A stretch of 64,000 nucleotides of DNA from Eledone cirrhosa (taxonomy: Eukaryota > Mollusca > Cephalopoda > Octopoda > Eledonidae): positions 359,208,360 through 359,272,359 of the forward strand of contig OZ024742.1 of assembly GCA_964016885.1 (NCBI GenBank), in the 5' to 3' direction. Shown piece after piece: positions 22,552 through 32,590 of this stretch. How positions within the stretch are numbered: position 1 is the first letter of the stretch; the number at the start of each line of letters is the position of its first letter. The notes under the pieces were generated by a model. That model did no database searches. It worked only from the letters and a program-made list of their open reading frames with translations, and was not told the DNA's origin. The position numbers were made by a program, and so were the translations under genes.

Positions 22552-22737
22552 AATAATTGTTTCTACTTTTGGCACAAGGCCAGCAATTACCTCAGTACAT
22601 TACTGGTACGTTATTTTATCGACCCCGTAGGATGAAAGGTAAAGTTAACCTCAGCGGGATTTGAACTCAGCCCGTAAAGGGACGTAACTATGCTGCAAAG
22701 CATTGTGTCCGACTTTCTACAGAAACTGCCAATCCAC
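22552..22737 (-). repeat. SINE with target-site duplication (OR-type)
   Basis: Full-length reverse copy: ATTGTTTCTACTTTTGGCAC at the 3' end, inverted B box GGGATTTGAACTC, head GAAACTGCCAATCCAC. It is flanked by ~15-bp direct repeats, TTCGTAATTAATAAT at 22543-22557 and again at 22739-22753, a clear target-site duplication from LINE-mediated insertion. Confidence 0.9.
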
Positions 22738-22847
22738 ATTCGTAATTAATAATGGTAGAAAATAAACATTATTTCACTGCTTTTGTATCCTGATCAAGGG
22801 GTGGAACACTACATGAATCATGGATGGTGTTTCAACTAAGATTTTAT

Positions 22848-22917
22848 CTACTGGTGTATATATATATATATATATACACCAGTAGATATATATATATATA
22901 CATATATATACACCAGT

Positions 22918-22998
<81 letters not shown>

Positions 22999-23009
22999 TA
23001 TACACCAGT

Positions 23010-23048
<39 letters not shown>

Positions 23049-23059
23049 TATACACCAGT

Positions 23060-23134
<75 letters not shown>

Positions 23135-23145
23135 TATACACCAGT

Positions 23146-23218
<73 letters not shown>
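22848..23218. repeat. (TA)n array with ACACCAGTAGATA inserts
   Basis: TA runs of variable length separated by TACATATATATACACCAGTA-GA. Five or six inserts appear in one orientation; the first (22849-22858, TCTACTGGTGTA) is inverted, making a small hairpin with its neighbour. Confidence 0.95.
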
Positions 23219-23220
<2 letters not shown>

Positions 23221-23302
23221 TATTGAAATTTCCGTTGAAAACAGAAAAGGTCATAGAATTGAAGAGTGCTCTATGTAAGTATCAGAGCAAAATTTAATGG
23301 AT

Positions 23303-23665
23303 AAAAATCAATACAATATAATTACCTCATTACCCGAGGTTTCCCGAATGAGGCGAATACGAAAGAAACGTCTTCATTCGTTCGTCAGACGAGGCAATAT
23401 AACACATGGGTAAATACTTGGAAAGTCTCATCAAGAAAAGCAAAAAAACAAAAAAGATATAGACAAATGAATTAGAATATGAAATATATAATAATCTTTC
23501 AAGAAATATAGTTAGGTGTGTGTATATGTATGTATATACGCTCACAGATGTGCATATATGTGTATGCACATATGTATACGTATAGTGAAAAAGTGTGCTT
23601 AAATATATAATTTAGGGCAAATGTATCTGTATGTCTGTAATCTACAGACAGAATAGATACATCAT
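23303..23665 (-). mobile_element. PLE-3 inverted 5' pLTR
   Basis: Reverse complement of 25829-26191 over ~360 bp with few differences. It lies upstream of the truncated PLE-3 coding region and in the opposite orientation to the 3' copy, the structure expected of a 5'-truncated Penelope insertion. It contains a hammerhead motif at 23322-23397. Confidence 0.85.
23322..23397 (-). ncRNA. Hammerhead ribozyme in PLE-3 inverted pLTR
   Basis: Minus strand: TTGCCTCGT (stem I), CTGACGA, a 7-bp stem II CGAATGA/TCATTCG next to one A-G pair, GAAA, stem III ACC-TCG-GGT, A as H17, then ATGAGGTAA, which pairs along all nine positions of stem I (two G-U). Predicted cleavage is between plus-strand positions 23331 and 23330. 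The core fits CUGANGA/GAAA. Type-I hammerheads in PLE pLTRs are established in other eukaryotes. Confidence 0.75.
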
Positions 23666-23726
23666 ACCCAAGTAAAATGACACTTGGGTAAAAATATCTA
23701 ACCCAGAGAACCCATTCGATGTCTCA

Positions 23727-24287
23727 ATGGGCTCTTACGACAGTGCTGATGTTTGTGATCTGGTCGGCCTATTCCTCCTACATACACTTAAAGAAAAATT
23801 TCCTAACCATATTTTGGGGCTTTATCACTACGATGGTCTAATACTTTCCCATACCACCATAGGCCATAACTTAGATAGATTAAGGAAAGACTTAATAAAA
23901 ACCTTCGCTAGTTTTAATCTTAAAATTACTATTGACACTAACCTTTCCAATGTAGATTTCCTAGATATAAACCTAGATTTGCCTACTGCTTCTTATAAAC
24001 CACACCATAAACCTAATGAAAACTTAAAATATATAAATAAAGGATCTTGCCATCCACCTGTTGTTTTTAAAAACCTTATCCCTAATATTAGCCGTAGGAT
24101 CTCCACCCTCTCTTCCTCAGAAGCTATTTTTAATAAGGCATCCCCCTACTATAATAAAGCCCTCAAAAAAAGCGGTTTTAGCGAACCGATTAAATACATA
24201 CCCAACTATACTAACTCTATTAAACATAAAAACAGGAAAAGAAAAATAATCTGGTTCACCCCCCCCCCCCCCCCCCCTACTCTCTAG
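23727..24287 (+). pseudogene. PLE-3 reverse transcriptase, motif B to thumb
   Basis: Starts inside the RT palm at the motif-B-like MGSYDSADVCDLVGLF, so motifs A and the fingers are missing (5' truncation). Motif C, YRDDGL in the sister copy at 16862, is YHYDGL here and has lost its first catalytic Asp. The thumb follows: IKTFASFNLKITIDTN, VDFLDINLDL and KPNENLKYINKG. The frame breaks at an 18-base C run (about 24260-24277) just after IWFTPP. Upstream lies the inverted pLTR; downstream the nuclease continues in another frame. Confidence 0.75.
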
Positions 24288-24937
24288 CAGTTAAAACTAA
24301 TGTAGGCAAAAAATTCCTAGAGCTCCTAGATAAACATTTCCCTAGAACACATAGATACTATAAGATCTTTAACAGAAACTGTGTCAAAATTAGCTATTCC
24401 TGCGGTCCCCCTATTAAGTCCTATATCATCAACAAAATATCACCTAGAGAAAATCAAACTTGCTCCTGTAGAATCAAAAGTGAATGCCCATTACAAGGTA
24501 AATGCAACACCAAAGCCATCGTATATGCAGCTAAAGTGACAACCATCAGCAACAACCATCCAGCCACCAGTGAACGATATGTGGGTATGACGCAAGACAA
24601 ATTCAAAACGCGTTATTACTCACATGTCGCATCCTTTCGACATATAGAAAAAAGATTTACAACAGCTCTGGCTAGCAGAATTTGGGATTTGAAAGACCAA
24701 GGCATCCAATATAAATTAGATTGGTCAATTTTGAACCAATCTAAAGAATATGCTAGAGGAACAAGAAAATGCACGCTCTGCATAAATGAAAAATATTGGA
24801 TATTGCAAAATCTAAAATCACCAAAGACCTGCCTGAACACAAAGACGGAAATTTTCACCAGTTGCCCACACATGAAATCACACCTGCTTTCCAGCTCATA
24901 TAAACTTAACACACTTTCAGATACTTATCCTCCATAA
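24278..24937 (+). pseudogene. PLE-3 connector and GIY-YIG endonuclease
   Basis: After the C run the reading frame shifts and stays open to 24937: SLAVKTNVGKKFLELLDKHF, KIFNRN, ISYSCGPP, then the Cys cluster CSCRIKSECPLQGKC and the nuclease IVYAAKV, RYVGMT, FKTRYYSH and SRIWDLKDQGIQYKLDW. The YVG replaces YIG, a common variant. R and H after it fit the GIY-YIG catalytic positions. The domain itself looks intact. A C-terminal Cys-containing tail (CTLCINEKYWIL, SCPHMKSH) completes it. The element is dead because its RT is truncated. Confidence 0.75.
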
Positions 24938-25350
24938 ACTCTTATTATTCTCTTTTTAATTACCCTTTCTGATTTACTTGCATTTTTATCCTTATCATTA
25001 ATTTCATTTATTTTTATTTTTATATTTATTTTTTAATTTTTACTTCACATCCACCAATAACCCCCCCCCCCTTATTCTCCGATTCACTTACCTAATATTT
25101 TCACTTTCCATTTTTTACTTCCCTATTTCCTTCACTAACTGATTATACATGTCATTTGTGTTTTCCACTCCAGATATATTTTTTATTTTTATTTTTATTT
25201 TTTATTTTTGCGCAGCCAATCTTACAATTTTATATTTGTACTTACTTATCCACAAGTTTTTTACACCCTGTATCAATGTTTCTGAACGCCTTAATGTGTG
25301 TATACTTTCTATATATGTACATGAGCGACTACGTATGTGCGCGCGCGTGC

Positions 25351-25409
<59 letters not shown>

Positions 25410-25828
25410 CGTATGTGTATGTGTCTTTATATCCGTGTTTTTACATCTAGGTTTTATGTTTTGTTCCTTTTTTCTTCTCCCCCCCTTTATTTACTTACTC
25501 ATTTTTATGCGTGTGCATGCAAACAGGTCAATACGCGTGAGTGTAAGTATGTGTGTGTGTGTACGTATCGAACGTATGGATGTGTAAGTGTGCGTGTGTA
25601 TATAAGCATGGATATTTTTGCGTTTCTTTTGTGAGATATTCGTGTGTGTGTATGTACCTTTTTTGTCTTCTTTTCTTTAATTTTTTCTTTCTAAATTATT
25701 GTTCCATTTTTATAAATATATCGAGATTGATACTTTCCTTTAATTATTACACTCCCTTACCTCTTTTACTTCCGCATATAAGTGTACGTGTGTGTAGGTG
25801 TGTTTATGCGCGTGCCTTCATATTCTTA
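24938..25828 (+). other. PLE-3 3' untranslated region
   Basis: T-rich, with a C run near 25062, TA runs at 25355-25404 and GT-rich stretches. It lies between the PLE-3 stop and the 3' pLTR. The Cys/Val/Tyr frames are low complexity. Confidence 0.5.
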
Positions 25829-26191
25829 TGATGTATCTATTCTGTCTGTAGATTACGGACATACAGATACATTTGCCCTAAATTATATATTTACGCACAC
25901 TTTTTCACTATACGTATACATATGTGCATACACATATATGCACATCTGTGAGCGTATATACATACATATACACACACCTAACTATATTTCTTGAAAGATT
26001 ATTATATATTTCATATTCTAATTTATTTGTCTATATCTTTTTTGTTTTTTTGCTTTTCTTGATGAGACTTTCCAAGTATTTAGCCATGTTTTTTATTGCC
26101 TCGCCTGACGAACGAATGAAGACGTTTCTTTCGTATTCGCCTCATTCGGGAAACCTCTGGTAATGAGGTAATTATATTGTATTGATTTTTA
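25829..26191 (+). mobile_element. PLE-3 3' pLTR
   Basis: Inverted partner of 23303-23665, in the same orientation as the coding frames. It is followed directly by a TA array. Confidence 0.85.
26096..26171 (+). ncRNA. Hammerhead ribozyme in PLE-3 3' pLTR
   Basis: TTGCCTCGC (stem I), CTGACGA (26105-26111), stem II CGAATGA/TCATTCG, GAAA (26150-26153), stem III ACC-TCT-GGT, A (26162) as H17, then ATGAGGTAA. Stem I pairs at eight of nine positions; the first pair is C-A here but U-A in the partner copy. Predicted cleavage is between 26162 and 26163. The stem III loop differs from the partner (TCT against TCG) with the stem kept. Confidence 0.75.
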
Positions 26192-26194
26192 TAC

Positions 26195-26229
<35 letters not shown>

Positions 26230-26231
26230 AT

Positions 26232-27345
26232 AATAATAAATTTGAAGACTAAAATCCAAAGAGGGCTCGATAAGGATAAATATATATCAAATATATAAGA
26301 ACGGTAGGGCAAATATTATACCCTAATGTATAGAACGATCTATACGTGGATATTTTACGTCTTGATGTGGTAGCTAAGTATGTTCTGTTTATACCATTAC
26401 TTATTTGCATAGGTAAGTATATATTACCTGTATGTTTTGTGAAAGTACGCATACCTTCTCGTACGTATATTTGATTGTATATGTTATGGCGTATAATTTT
26501 ATGTATTCTGGTACATAGGGTTTGGTTATGTGTATATGGGAGTTTTGCGTCTGTGTGAGTATGCAGGTTCGTACGTATGTAGGGTGTGTGTATATGTGTA
26601 CTTCGTGTTTTGGTTGATATACGTCTCCGAACATTTGTGTATTTACATGTAGGTATGTGCGTGCGCTTGTTATATACGTATTTATTTATTTATATACGTT
26701 TATTTAATTATTTATTTATTTGTATACACGCATACACACACACACATATTTATATGTGCGTGGTTTCGTATACCTATGGTAAGTGTTTTCGCGTATGCTT
26801 GTGTATATACATATTTGTATGCGTGTATGTATTTATTTAATTTCTATTACTTCTGTATTGTATTTATTTACTTTGTTCTTAACTCTGAAGCGGATATTCA
26901 TTCGGTCTCCTAGTTAGAATTTTAGTCTACGACTTCTGCTATACCATGTACGTGGTTTTGTCTTTGCGTGCAATTGTTCTCCACGCTCCACATATGACGT
27001 ATTATCTTCGTTTTTTTTCTTTCATTGCCAGAGAACGTCTCTATGAACCACCTAAGAGAACATTAGTCTACGACCTCTTTTATACCATAGACGTGGTTCT
27101 GTCTTTGCGCGTAATTGTTTTTCACCGCTCCTATTAATGACGTATCTTATTCGTTTTTTCCCGTTCTTTGCCAGGCAACGTTTCCACGAACCAAAGTATC
27201 GTCTTCCTGTCTTTCTCCGGTTGCAACGTTTTTTGAAATATCCACTTTTGCGTTTACAGATTGACTTTGTTAGTTTCAGAAGATCCCGTTAAGGGTGAAA
27301 GCAGCGACTCTTTGCTTAAACTTCAATCTGTTATTTTAATAAATA
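26232..27345 (-). repeat. Repeat Z, long copy
   Basis: On the minus strand it starts TTTAAGCAAAGAGTCGCTGC...GTTAGTTTCAGAAG and passes CGGAGAAAGACAGGAAGACG/ACTTTGGTTCGTG, ending CCTTATCGAGCCCTCTTTGG and GACTAAAATCC. The two ends also occur at 5822-5990 and 16499-16660, so a ~1.1-kb unit is likely. It has no recognisable coding frame. A PLE pLTR or non-autonomous element is possible. Confidence 0.6.
26930..27165. repeat. Imperfect tandem duplication, ~125-bp spacing
   Basis: TAGTCTACGACTTCTGCTAT...GACGTATTATCTTCG (26933-27010) recurs as TAGTCTACGACCTCTTTTAT...GACGTATCTTATTCG (27061-27155), inside repeat Z. Confidence 0.75.
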
Positions 27346-27360
27346 TATATATATACATAT

Positions 27361-27412
27361 ATATTAGAAAGTGAGGTTTTCTTTACAAAATGAAAAATAA
27401 CCGAGGTGTAAC
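27361..27412 (-). mobile_element. PLE-2-type pLTR tip
   Basis: GAAAGTGAGGTTTTCTTTAC and AAAATAACCGAGGTGT, the outer 50 bp of the pLTR end seen at 9488. It is cut by a TA array. Confidence 0.8.
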
Positions 27413-27415
27413 CAT

Positions 27416-27622
<207 letters not shown>

Positions 27623-27639
27623 AAACACACAATCACAAA

Positions 27640-28380
27640 CAAGCCCTCTGCAACAGTCAAAACCACCCACCACACTATCCTCCACATTCTTACTCAATAC
27701 ACAAGGTATCAGCCCATCGATCAATGCACAGAAATGGAAGATCCATTTCATTGAGGATTGGGTTGGTAACCATCCATTTCACATCCCCTTCTCCATTCTT
27801 ACTGAGACCCACCTTGACAACTCCCACTTGGAGGCCGAAGTAAGAGTGAGAAATTTCACAACCATCCGTGCGGATCGTGTTGGCAGAAGGAAGGGTGGAA
27901 CTGCCATTTTCCTGCATGATTCCTTTACAGCAGATGGCAACACAACATTCTCTAATGGATACTGTGAATCAGTCACTGTGCACAATAAAGCCAATGGCCT
28001 AACATTAGTTGGGCTCTATAGTCCACCACAAACACCTATAATCTGTTTCAAAAATGCCTCAACAGTATTAAATGCTTTATTAAACAGTGACATTCTCGCA
28101 ACTTACTTTTGATGGGAGACTTTAGTCTACCCTGTGTCGATTGGTCTACATGTAGTTTGAAACCAGGCTCCACAGCCTCAACCACTGAAAAAGAGGATGT
28201 CGAGTCACTTCTTGACTTCATGAATGAGTTTTTCTTGTCCCAACTTGTCCTTGCACCAACGAGGCATCAGAAGAACATTCTGCATCTAGTGTTTAGTAAC
28301 CACACTAATACTGTACATAATATTACAGTGGAAAAAACCATTCTCTCTCAGACCATGACATGGTTCTTTGTAACCTGAGA
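27640..28380 (+). pseudogene. CR1/Jockey-like LINE, endonuclease domain
   Basis: Several frames together read an APE-type endonuclease: [16 protein letters not shown] (catalytic Glu of the TET/TEH motif), RADRVGRRKGGTAIFLHDSF, GLTLVGLYSPPQTP, MGDFSLPCVDW (GDFN-like), TRHQKNILHLVFSN (the N-LDL-like strand) and LSDHD-like TILSQTMT. Frames switch near 27755, 28110 and 28360. In the live element this nicks DNA at the insertion site. The N terminus is missing; the 5' edge is at the TA array. Confidence 0.7.
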
Positions 28381-29084
28381 TTCCACCAGCAGAAAGCTAA
28401 TACCAGGTTCCTCTCTCCCGTCCACCCATTTGATAACATGGATCTCCACAATGCCAACTGGGATGCAATTATGAACGAACTATCACATGTCGACTGGTCT
28501 TTTACAGACGCACACACTTCCACCAACATCAAAACATCTTGGCAGATCATTGTAGACACTATCGCAAATATATGTAAAAAACACACCCTACCAAAACCTG
28601 TGAACAAAACCAAGTGCAGTATCCCCCAAAACAGAAAAAAACTATTATCAGAAAAATAAAAAGAACAAACAAAAATATTAACACACTAAAGTACTGCCAA
28701 CAGCAACACACACATTCAACGGCTATAACCCTGCTTGAGTCAAAAAAATATAACCTCCAGCAATGCATGATGACCATCATCAATAACCAGAAAATAGCTG
28801 AAGAGAGGTGGGCCATTGAGAAAATCAAACTCAACCCCAAAGTGGTCTTCTCATTCGCTAAAAAACACAAGGTCACCGTCTCCACTGTTGGCCCCCTAGT
28901 TGATGAAAATGGCACACTCCAGGACAATGCCAAAACCATGGGCGAGATACTGCAGAAACTATACTGCTCTGTTTTCAGCAACCCGGATATGGCCGATTTG
29001 GGCCGTATCAGTGATATTAACCCCCAACACACTATATCAGACATAACGTTTGGCGCCCCTGATGTCTTAGCGGCAATAAACTAA
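28381..29084 (+). pseudogene. CR1/Jockey-like LINE, EN-RT connector
   Basis: Frames 28360-28659 and 28614-29084 overlap and together give the connector typical of CR1/Jockey proteins: NWDAIMNELSHVDWSF, TSWQIIVDTIANICKKHTLP, then KNPKVVFSFAKKH-like (LNPKVVFSFAKKHKV), VGPLVDENGTLQDN and ILQKLYCSVFSNPD. A TAA at 29082-29084 interrupts just before the RT (AAIN then IKHNSAVGPDRFP). Confidence 0.7.
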
Positions 29085-30230
29085 ATTAAACACAATTCAG
29101 CAGTAGGCCCCGATAGGTTCCCTCCTTGTGTCCTGAAAGTGTGTCGACACCAACTTGCAACTCCTCTTGCTAATCTGTGGAGGAACTCAATGGACACTGG
29201 CTATATTCCTGAAAACTTTATGTCCCATTCCGTTGTCCCAGTCTTCAAAAAGGGAAATAAGTCCCTTGCAGTGAACTACCGTCCGATCTCACTCACCTCT
29301 CATATTATCAAAGTATCTGAGATGGTGGTGAGATCACGAATAACCTACTTTCTTGAAATCAACGGCCTGCTGAACTCCAACCAACATGGATTCCGTAATG
29401 GAAGGGACTGCTTAACGCAGCTCCTGCATCACTTTGATGATGTTTTGAGAGCCTTGGGAGAGGGCTCCAACACTGATGTCATCTACCTTGATTTCAGCAA
29501 GGCCTTCGACAGGGTTGATCAAAAGATTCTGCTGAAAAAACTATCCAATGTTGGTGTCTCTGGAAGGTTACTACAGTGGATCAAATGTTTCCTGACAGGC
29601 AGAACCCAGCATCTTGTAGTAGAAGAAGTAAAATCAAGCCCTGCCAAAGTAAGCTGTGGAGTCCCACAGGCACTGTGTTGGGCCCACTTCTTTTCATCAT
29701 CTATATTAATGACATTACTGACATCATCAAACACAGCAACATCAGAATCTTCGCAGATGATTCCAAGCTCCAAAGGGTCACCAATGAGGTGGGTGACCGG
29801 ACTTGCTTTCAGTCAGACCTACTGGCTGTTATCCAATGGACAGAGATGAATAATATGCTGTTGAACGAGGATAAATTTGAACTAATCCACTTTGGAAAAA
29901 AGGATGCCCTGAAACTACCATACTCTCTTCCTTCGGGTGAAACTCTAGTGGCTTCCAATAACATCAGAGACCTTGGAGTAATTGTGTACAACAATATAAG
30001 CTGGGCCACTCATTTAAACAGCAAAGTTGATATGGCCTGCAGAATGTGTTCCTGGATTCTCAGAACTTTCCAGTCGAGAGATATCCACAATGTTGTCCTT
30101 CTCTTCTCCACTTTTGCCCGACCCCACCTTGAATACTGTTGTCCACTGTGGTCACCCAACACGAAACAAAGTATCATGAAATTTGAAGCACCCCAAAGGT
30201 CAATTACAAAAAAAAATAGTTGGCAATAGT
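29085..30230 (+). pseudogene. CR1/Jockey-like LINE, reverse transcriptase
   Basis: RT motifs in order: NYRPISLTSHIIKVSEMVV, NQHGFRNGRDCLTQLL, VIYLDFSKAFDRVD (motif A Asp present), SCGVPQ then, in the next frame, GTVLGPLLFIIYINDI (motif B region), FADDSKL (motif C, intact FADD), then GVIVYNNISWATHLN and HLEYCCPLWSP. A one-base loss between GVPQ and GTVLGP (about 29668) breaks the frame. The catalytic residues I can see are intact. Confidence 0.8.
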
Positions 30231-30550
30231 TGGCATGACTATTGGGGTCGCCGTGAGCGCTACATTATCTGAATGATGTGGGAAATATTCCATCAGCTTA
30301 GACCAAATGATGTTGGCATCACCTTTAGTGTACACCCAAGGCTTGGGCCACGTGCTATCCGCCCACGACAAAAATCCCACTCGCATCACATAACAACACT
30401 ACGGCACAATTATTTCACCTCAATTGGCCCTGCACTCTTTAACCTTACACCAAAAAACATCAAAGCAGAGACAGACCCCATCAAGTTCAAGAAGTCTTTG
30501 GATAAATTCCTTCAAGAAATCCCGGATAAGCCTCCTACACCCGGATAAGC
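30231..30550 (+). pseudogene. CR1/Jockey-like LINE, C terminus
   Basis: In another frame: HPRLGPRAIRPRQKSHSH, HNYFTSIGPALFNLTP, PIKFKKSLDKFLQEIPDKPP and a stop near 30548. This is the conserved end of CR1/Jockey ORF2 (R-R, F-F-R-V-W-N-LP, F-K-LD-FL). The A-rich AAAAAAAAAT at 30209 is the site of the preceding frame break. Confidence 0.7.
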
Positions 30551-30702
30551 CTCCGTAAACAATAACTCTCTGCTCGAGTGGGCCATGGTACCCAAACACT
30601 GATTTGTAAGACTTCGCCAGGTGATGTTATTAAGTTGGACATGGCCTGGGCCAATACTGCCGAAACCTATCAAAGTTATCAAAGTTATCATCAAAGTTAT
30701 AT
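30551..30702 (+). repeat. CR1-like 3' UTR and ATCAAAGTT tail
   Basis: Short 3' UTR ending in ATCAAAGTT ATCAAAGTT ATC ATCAAAGTT and then TA. CR1-clade LINEs end in short tandem units, not poly(A), so the tail supports the family call and marks the 3' boundary. Confidence 0.65.
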
Positions 30703-30704
30703 AT

Positions 30705-31410
30705 ATATATCTTGGTTGTCCATCGTAAACGATGATGACATTTTTATTGCTGTTCCCCTCTACCGTGGGCACGAATGTGGTTGGGGAGGCCGATCCTTGA
30801 TTTGCAGGTCCGGGGACAGTGAGGGCAGTAGAAGAGACCGGAGTCAGACTGGCAACTGCCAGAGGTTACCTCCAACTCTTGCCCATCGCCGCAGGGCTTT
30901 GGGAGTGCACGCTAAAGAAGAAACCTGTGCGGGGAAGGTTTATAGTGGGAAGACCAGTGCACAGTGACGGTCCCCCTCACTCGGCCGCAGAATCCAGAAT
31001 CCGGTGGTACGTAGGACCGTCACCACCAGGGACTTCCCTGGCTGCAGTGGATGGCCACGACGTCTGTAGTGCCTTGCCGTGCCCTAGCGCTCCACACCGC
31101 TTGTTGTCGCCGCCTTCGTGACCGTTGGGACTATGTTGTCCTCCTCCACTCACTCCGCCGGGTCCAGTCTTCGCATTCAGGAGCAGACATCCCCTATCTA
31201 ACTCACCGGGGGGGGGGGTCAGGCCCGTCCCGCTACCCTCAACCTGCTTCGGCCCGCCAGCCGGGGTGTGGCCGCTGCCGCATGCTACAGCTTCTTGGGG
31301 CCACAGGTGAGAGGTGTGTGTCAGGTGGGACCCAATGCAGGACGAGCTGTCCTGAAAAGGGCATGGCTATCCCTCCCTACAGAGGTACATGCCCCTCCCT
31401 GACACCCCAG
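30705..31410. other. GC-rich segment of unknown origin
   Basis: Roughly 700 bp that is much richer in G+C and CpG than its surroundings, beginning TTGGTTGTCCATCGTAAACG and including a (G)11 run at 31208. Frames of 100-180 codons are open on the plus strand but show no motif I know. It could be a repeat family, an exonic fragment or a short CpG island. Confidence 0.4.
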
Positions 31411-31501
31411 GCATATACACGCGCATATACATACACATACATATGTACATGTGTATATACATATTTACACATTTTTGGATGGCCGTTGACTCTTATGAGT
31501 T

Positions 31502-31504
<3 letters not shown>

Positions 31505-31569
<65 letters not shown>
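31505..31569. repeat. (TA)n microsatellite
   Basis: 65 bp of TA, preceded by the ~50-bp CACATTTTTGGATGGCCGTT sequence also found at 9302. Confidence 0.95.
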
Positions 31570-31570
<1 letters not shown>

Positions 31571-32455
31571 CCAAACAGTAACCAAACATTCCGCTACGTT
31601 TCTTGTAATTTTGTATTTCCCATTTTCGCTAGATTTGTGGTCCCACGCTTTCATATCGACTGTCTCCTTCTCTCTCTCCGCTTTATTCTCTCTCTCGTTC
31701 TCCCTCCCTCCTCTCTCTCTATCCATCTGCTCGTTTTCGACCGTGTTTTACACATGTCGGAAAACTCTTTTGGATTATCTCCCTTTCCCTACTACCTCTC
31801 ACTTTCGGTTTCTCCGTCTCTCGCTCTCTCTCTCTCTACGCTCACGTTGCTGAGTTCGCACGGAAAAACACCGCTCCGAAGTTATTTGACCACAAGACTT
31901 AAGTCTAATCGGTTCGTTGTAACTTATTCTATCTTCTCCTCAGTTACTCGCATGTGCTATTGTCCTGTATCCTCCTCCATTCGGTTTGTTTACTTCGTTT
32001 CGTTTTTCCTCTTTCCTTTTTCCTCTTTCTTCCTATCTCTTCACTATTTTTTTATTTTCTTTCCCTTATGGCCTTATGATCGATAAAAGGCCTTGGGCGC
32101 GCTGCTGATCTATTTCGATGTCCTGTTTTAAGCGCCGAAACATCTATGATCGCAGTTAACAGCTGACGAAGGGTTTCTTCTCTTGTTTACGTCCATATTA
32201 CTATCTTACACTTTGTTTACAGTAACCACACAGCCCGCTACGTTTCTCGTATATATATAAGCAAAATAAATAAATGAAGGAGGAGCAATTCGTTTAAAAC
32301 CAAATGTTACTTCTTACATTATGTTTCAACTATACCACAGCAACTAACAATGTTTACGCACGTGTAAAGTTAGTTGTTAACGCTGTTAGTACGAATTCCT
32401 CAGAGAAGATATAATTGTTAATACTGATGCCAATCAAGGTTGGTCTTACCAGCCA
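31570..32455. other. CT-rich sequence, possible pLTR-like unit
   Basis: Begins ACAGTAACCAAACATTCCGC and has CAGTAACCACACAGCCCGCT-ACGTTTCTCG again at 32220-32250, so two related ends frame ~680 bp of C/T-rich sequence. No coding similarity seen. Confidence 0.4.
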
Positions 32456-32462
32456 ATCTGGC

Positions 32463-32517
32463 TAAAAGTTCATTTAAAGCAGAGGTTAATAGACTTTGCT
32501 TTAAATGAACTTTTATA
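32463..32517. repeat. Inverted repeat at the LINE tail
   Basis: AAAAGTTCATTTAAAGC and GCTTTAAATGAACTTTT, 17 bp each, around a ~20-bp loop. It lies immediately outside the GATA tail of the minus-strand LINE. Confidence 0.85.
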
Positions 32518-32524
32518 TAGATAA

Positions 32525-32590
<66 letters not shown>
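32518..32590 (-). repeat. (GATA)n, probable 3' tail of Tx1-like LINE
   Basis: About 17 GATA units. Read on the minus strand, the LINE 3' UTR ends GCTAATAAAGAAATTG (AATAAA present) and continues ATCTATCTATCT, so the microsatellite is most simply the tandem tail of the LINE. Confidence 0.75.

Noticed and set aside
24260..24277. C run in PLE-3 as a programmed frameshift
   Set aside because: A homopolymer slip or sequencing error is simpler, and the RT is truncated and has a mutated motif C in any case.
28360..30548. Host gene with several exons
   Set aside because: All frames line up as one LINE ORF2 in order, separated by stops and indels with no splice signals needed.
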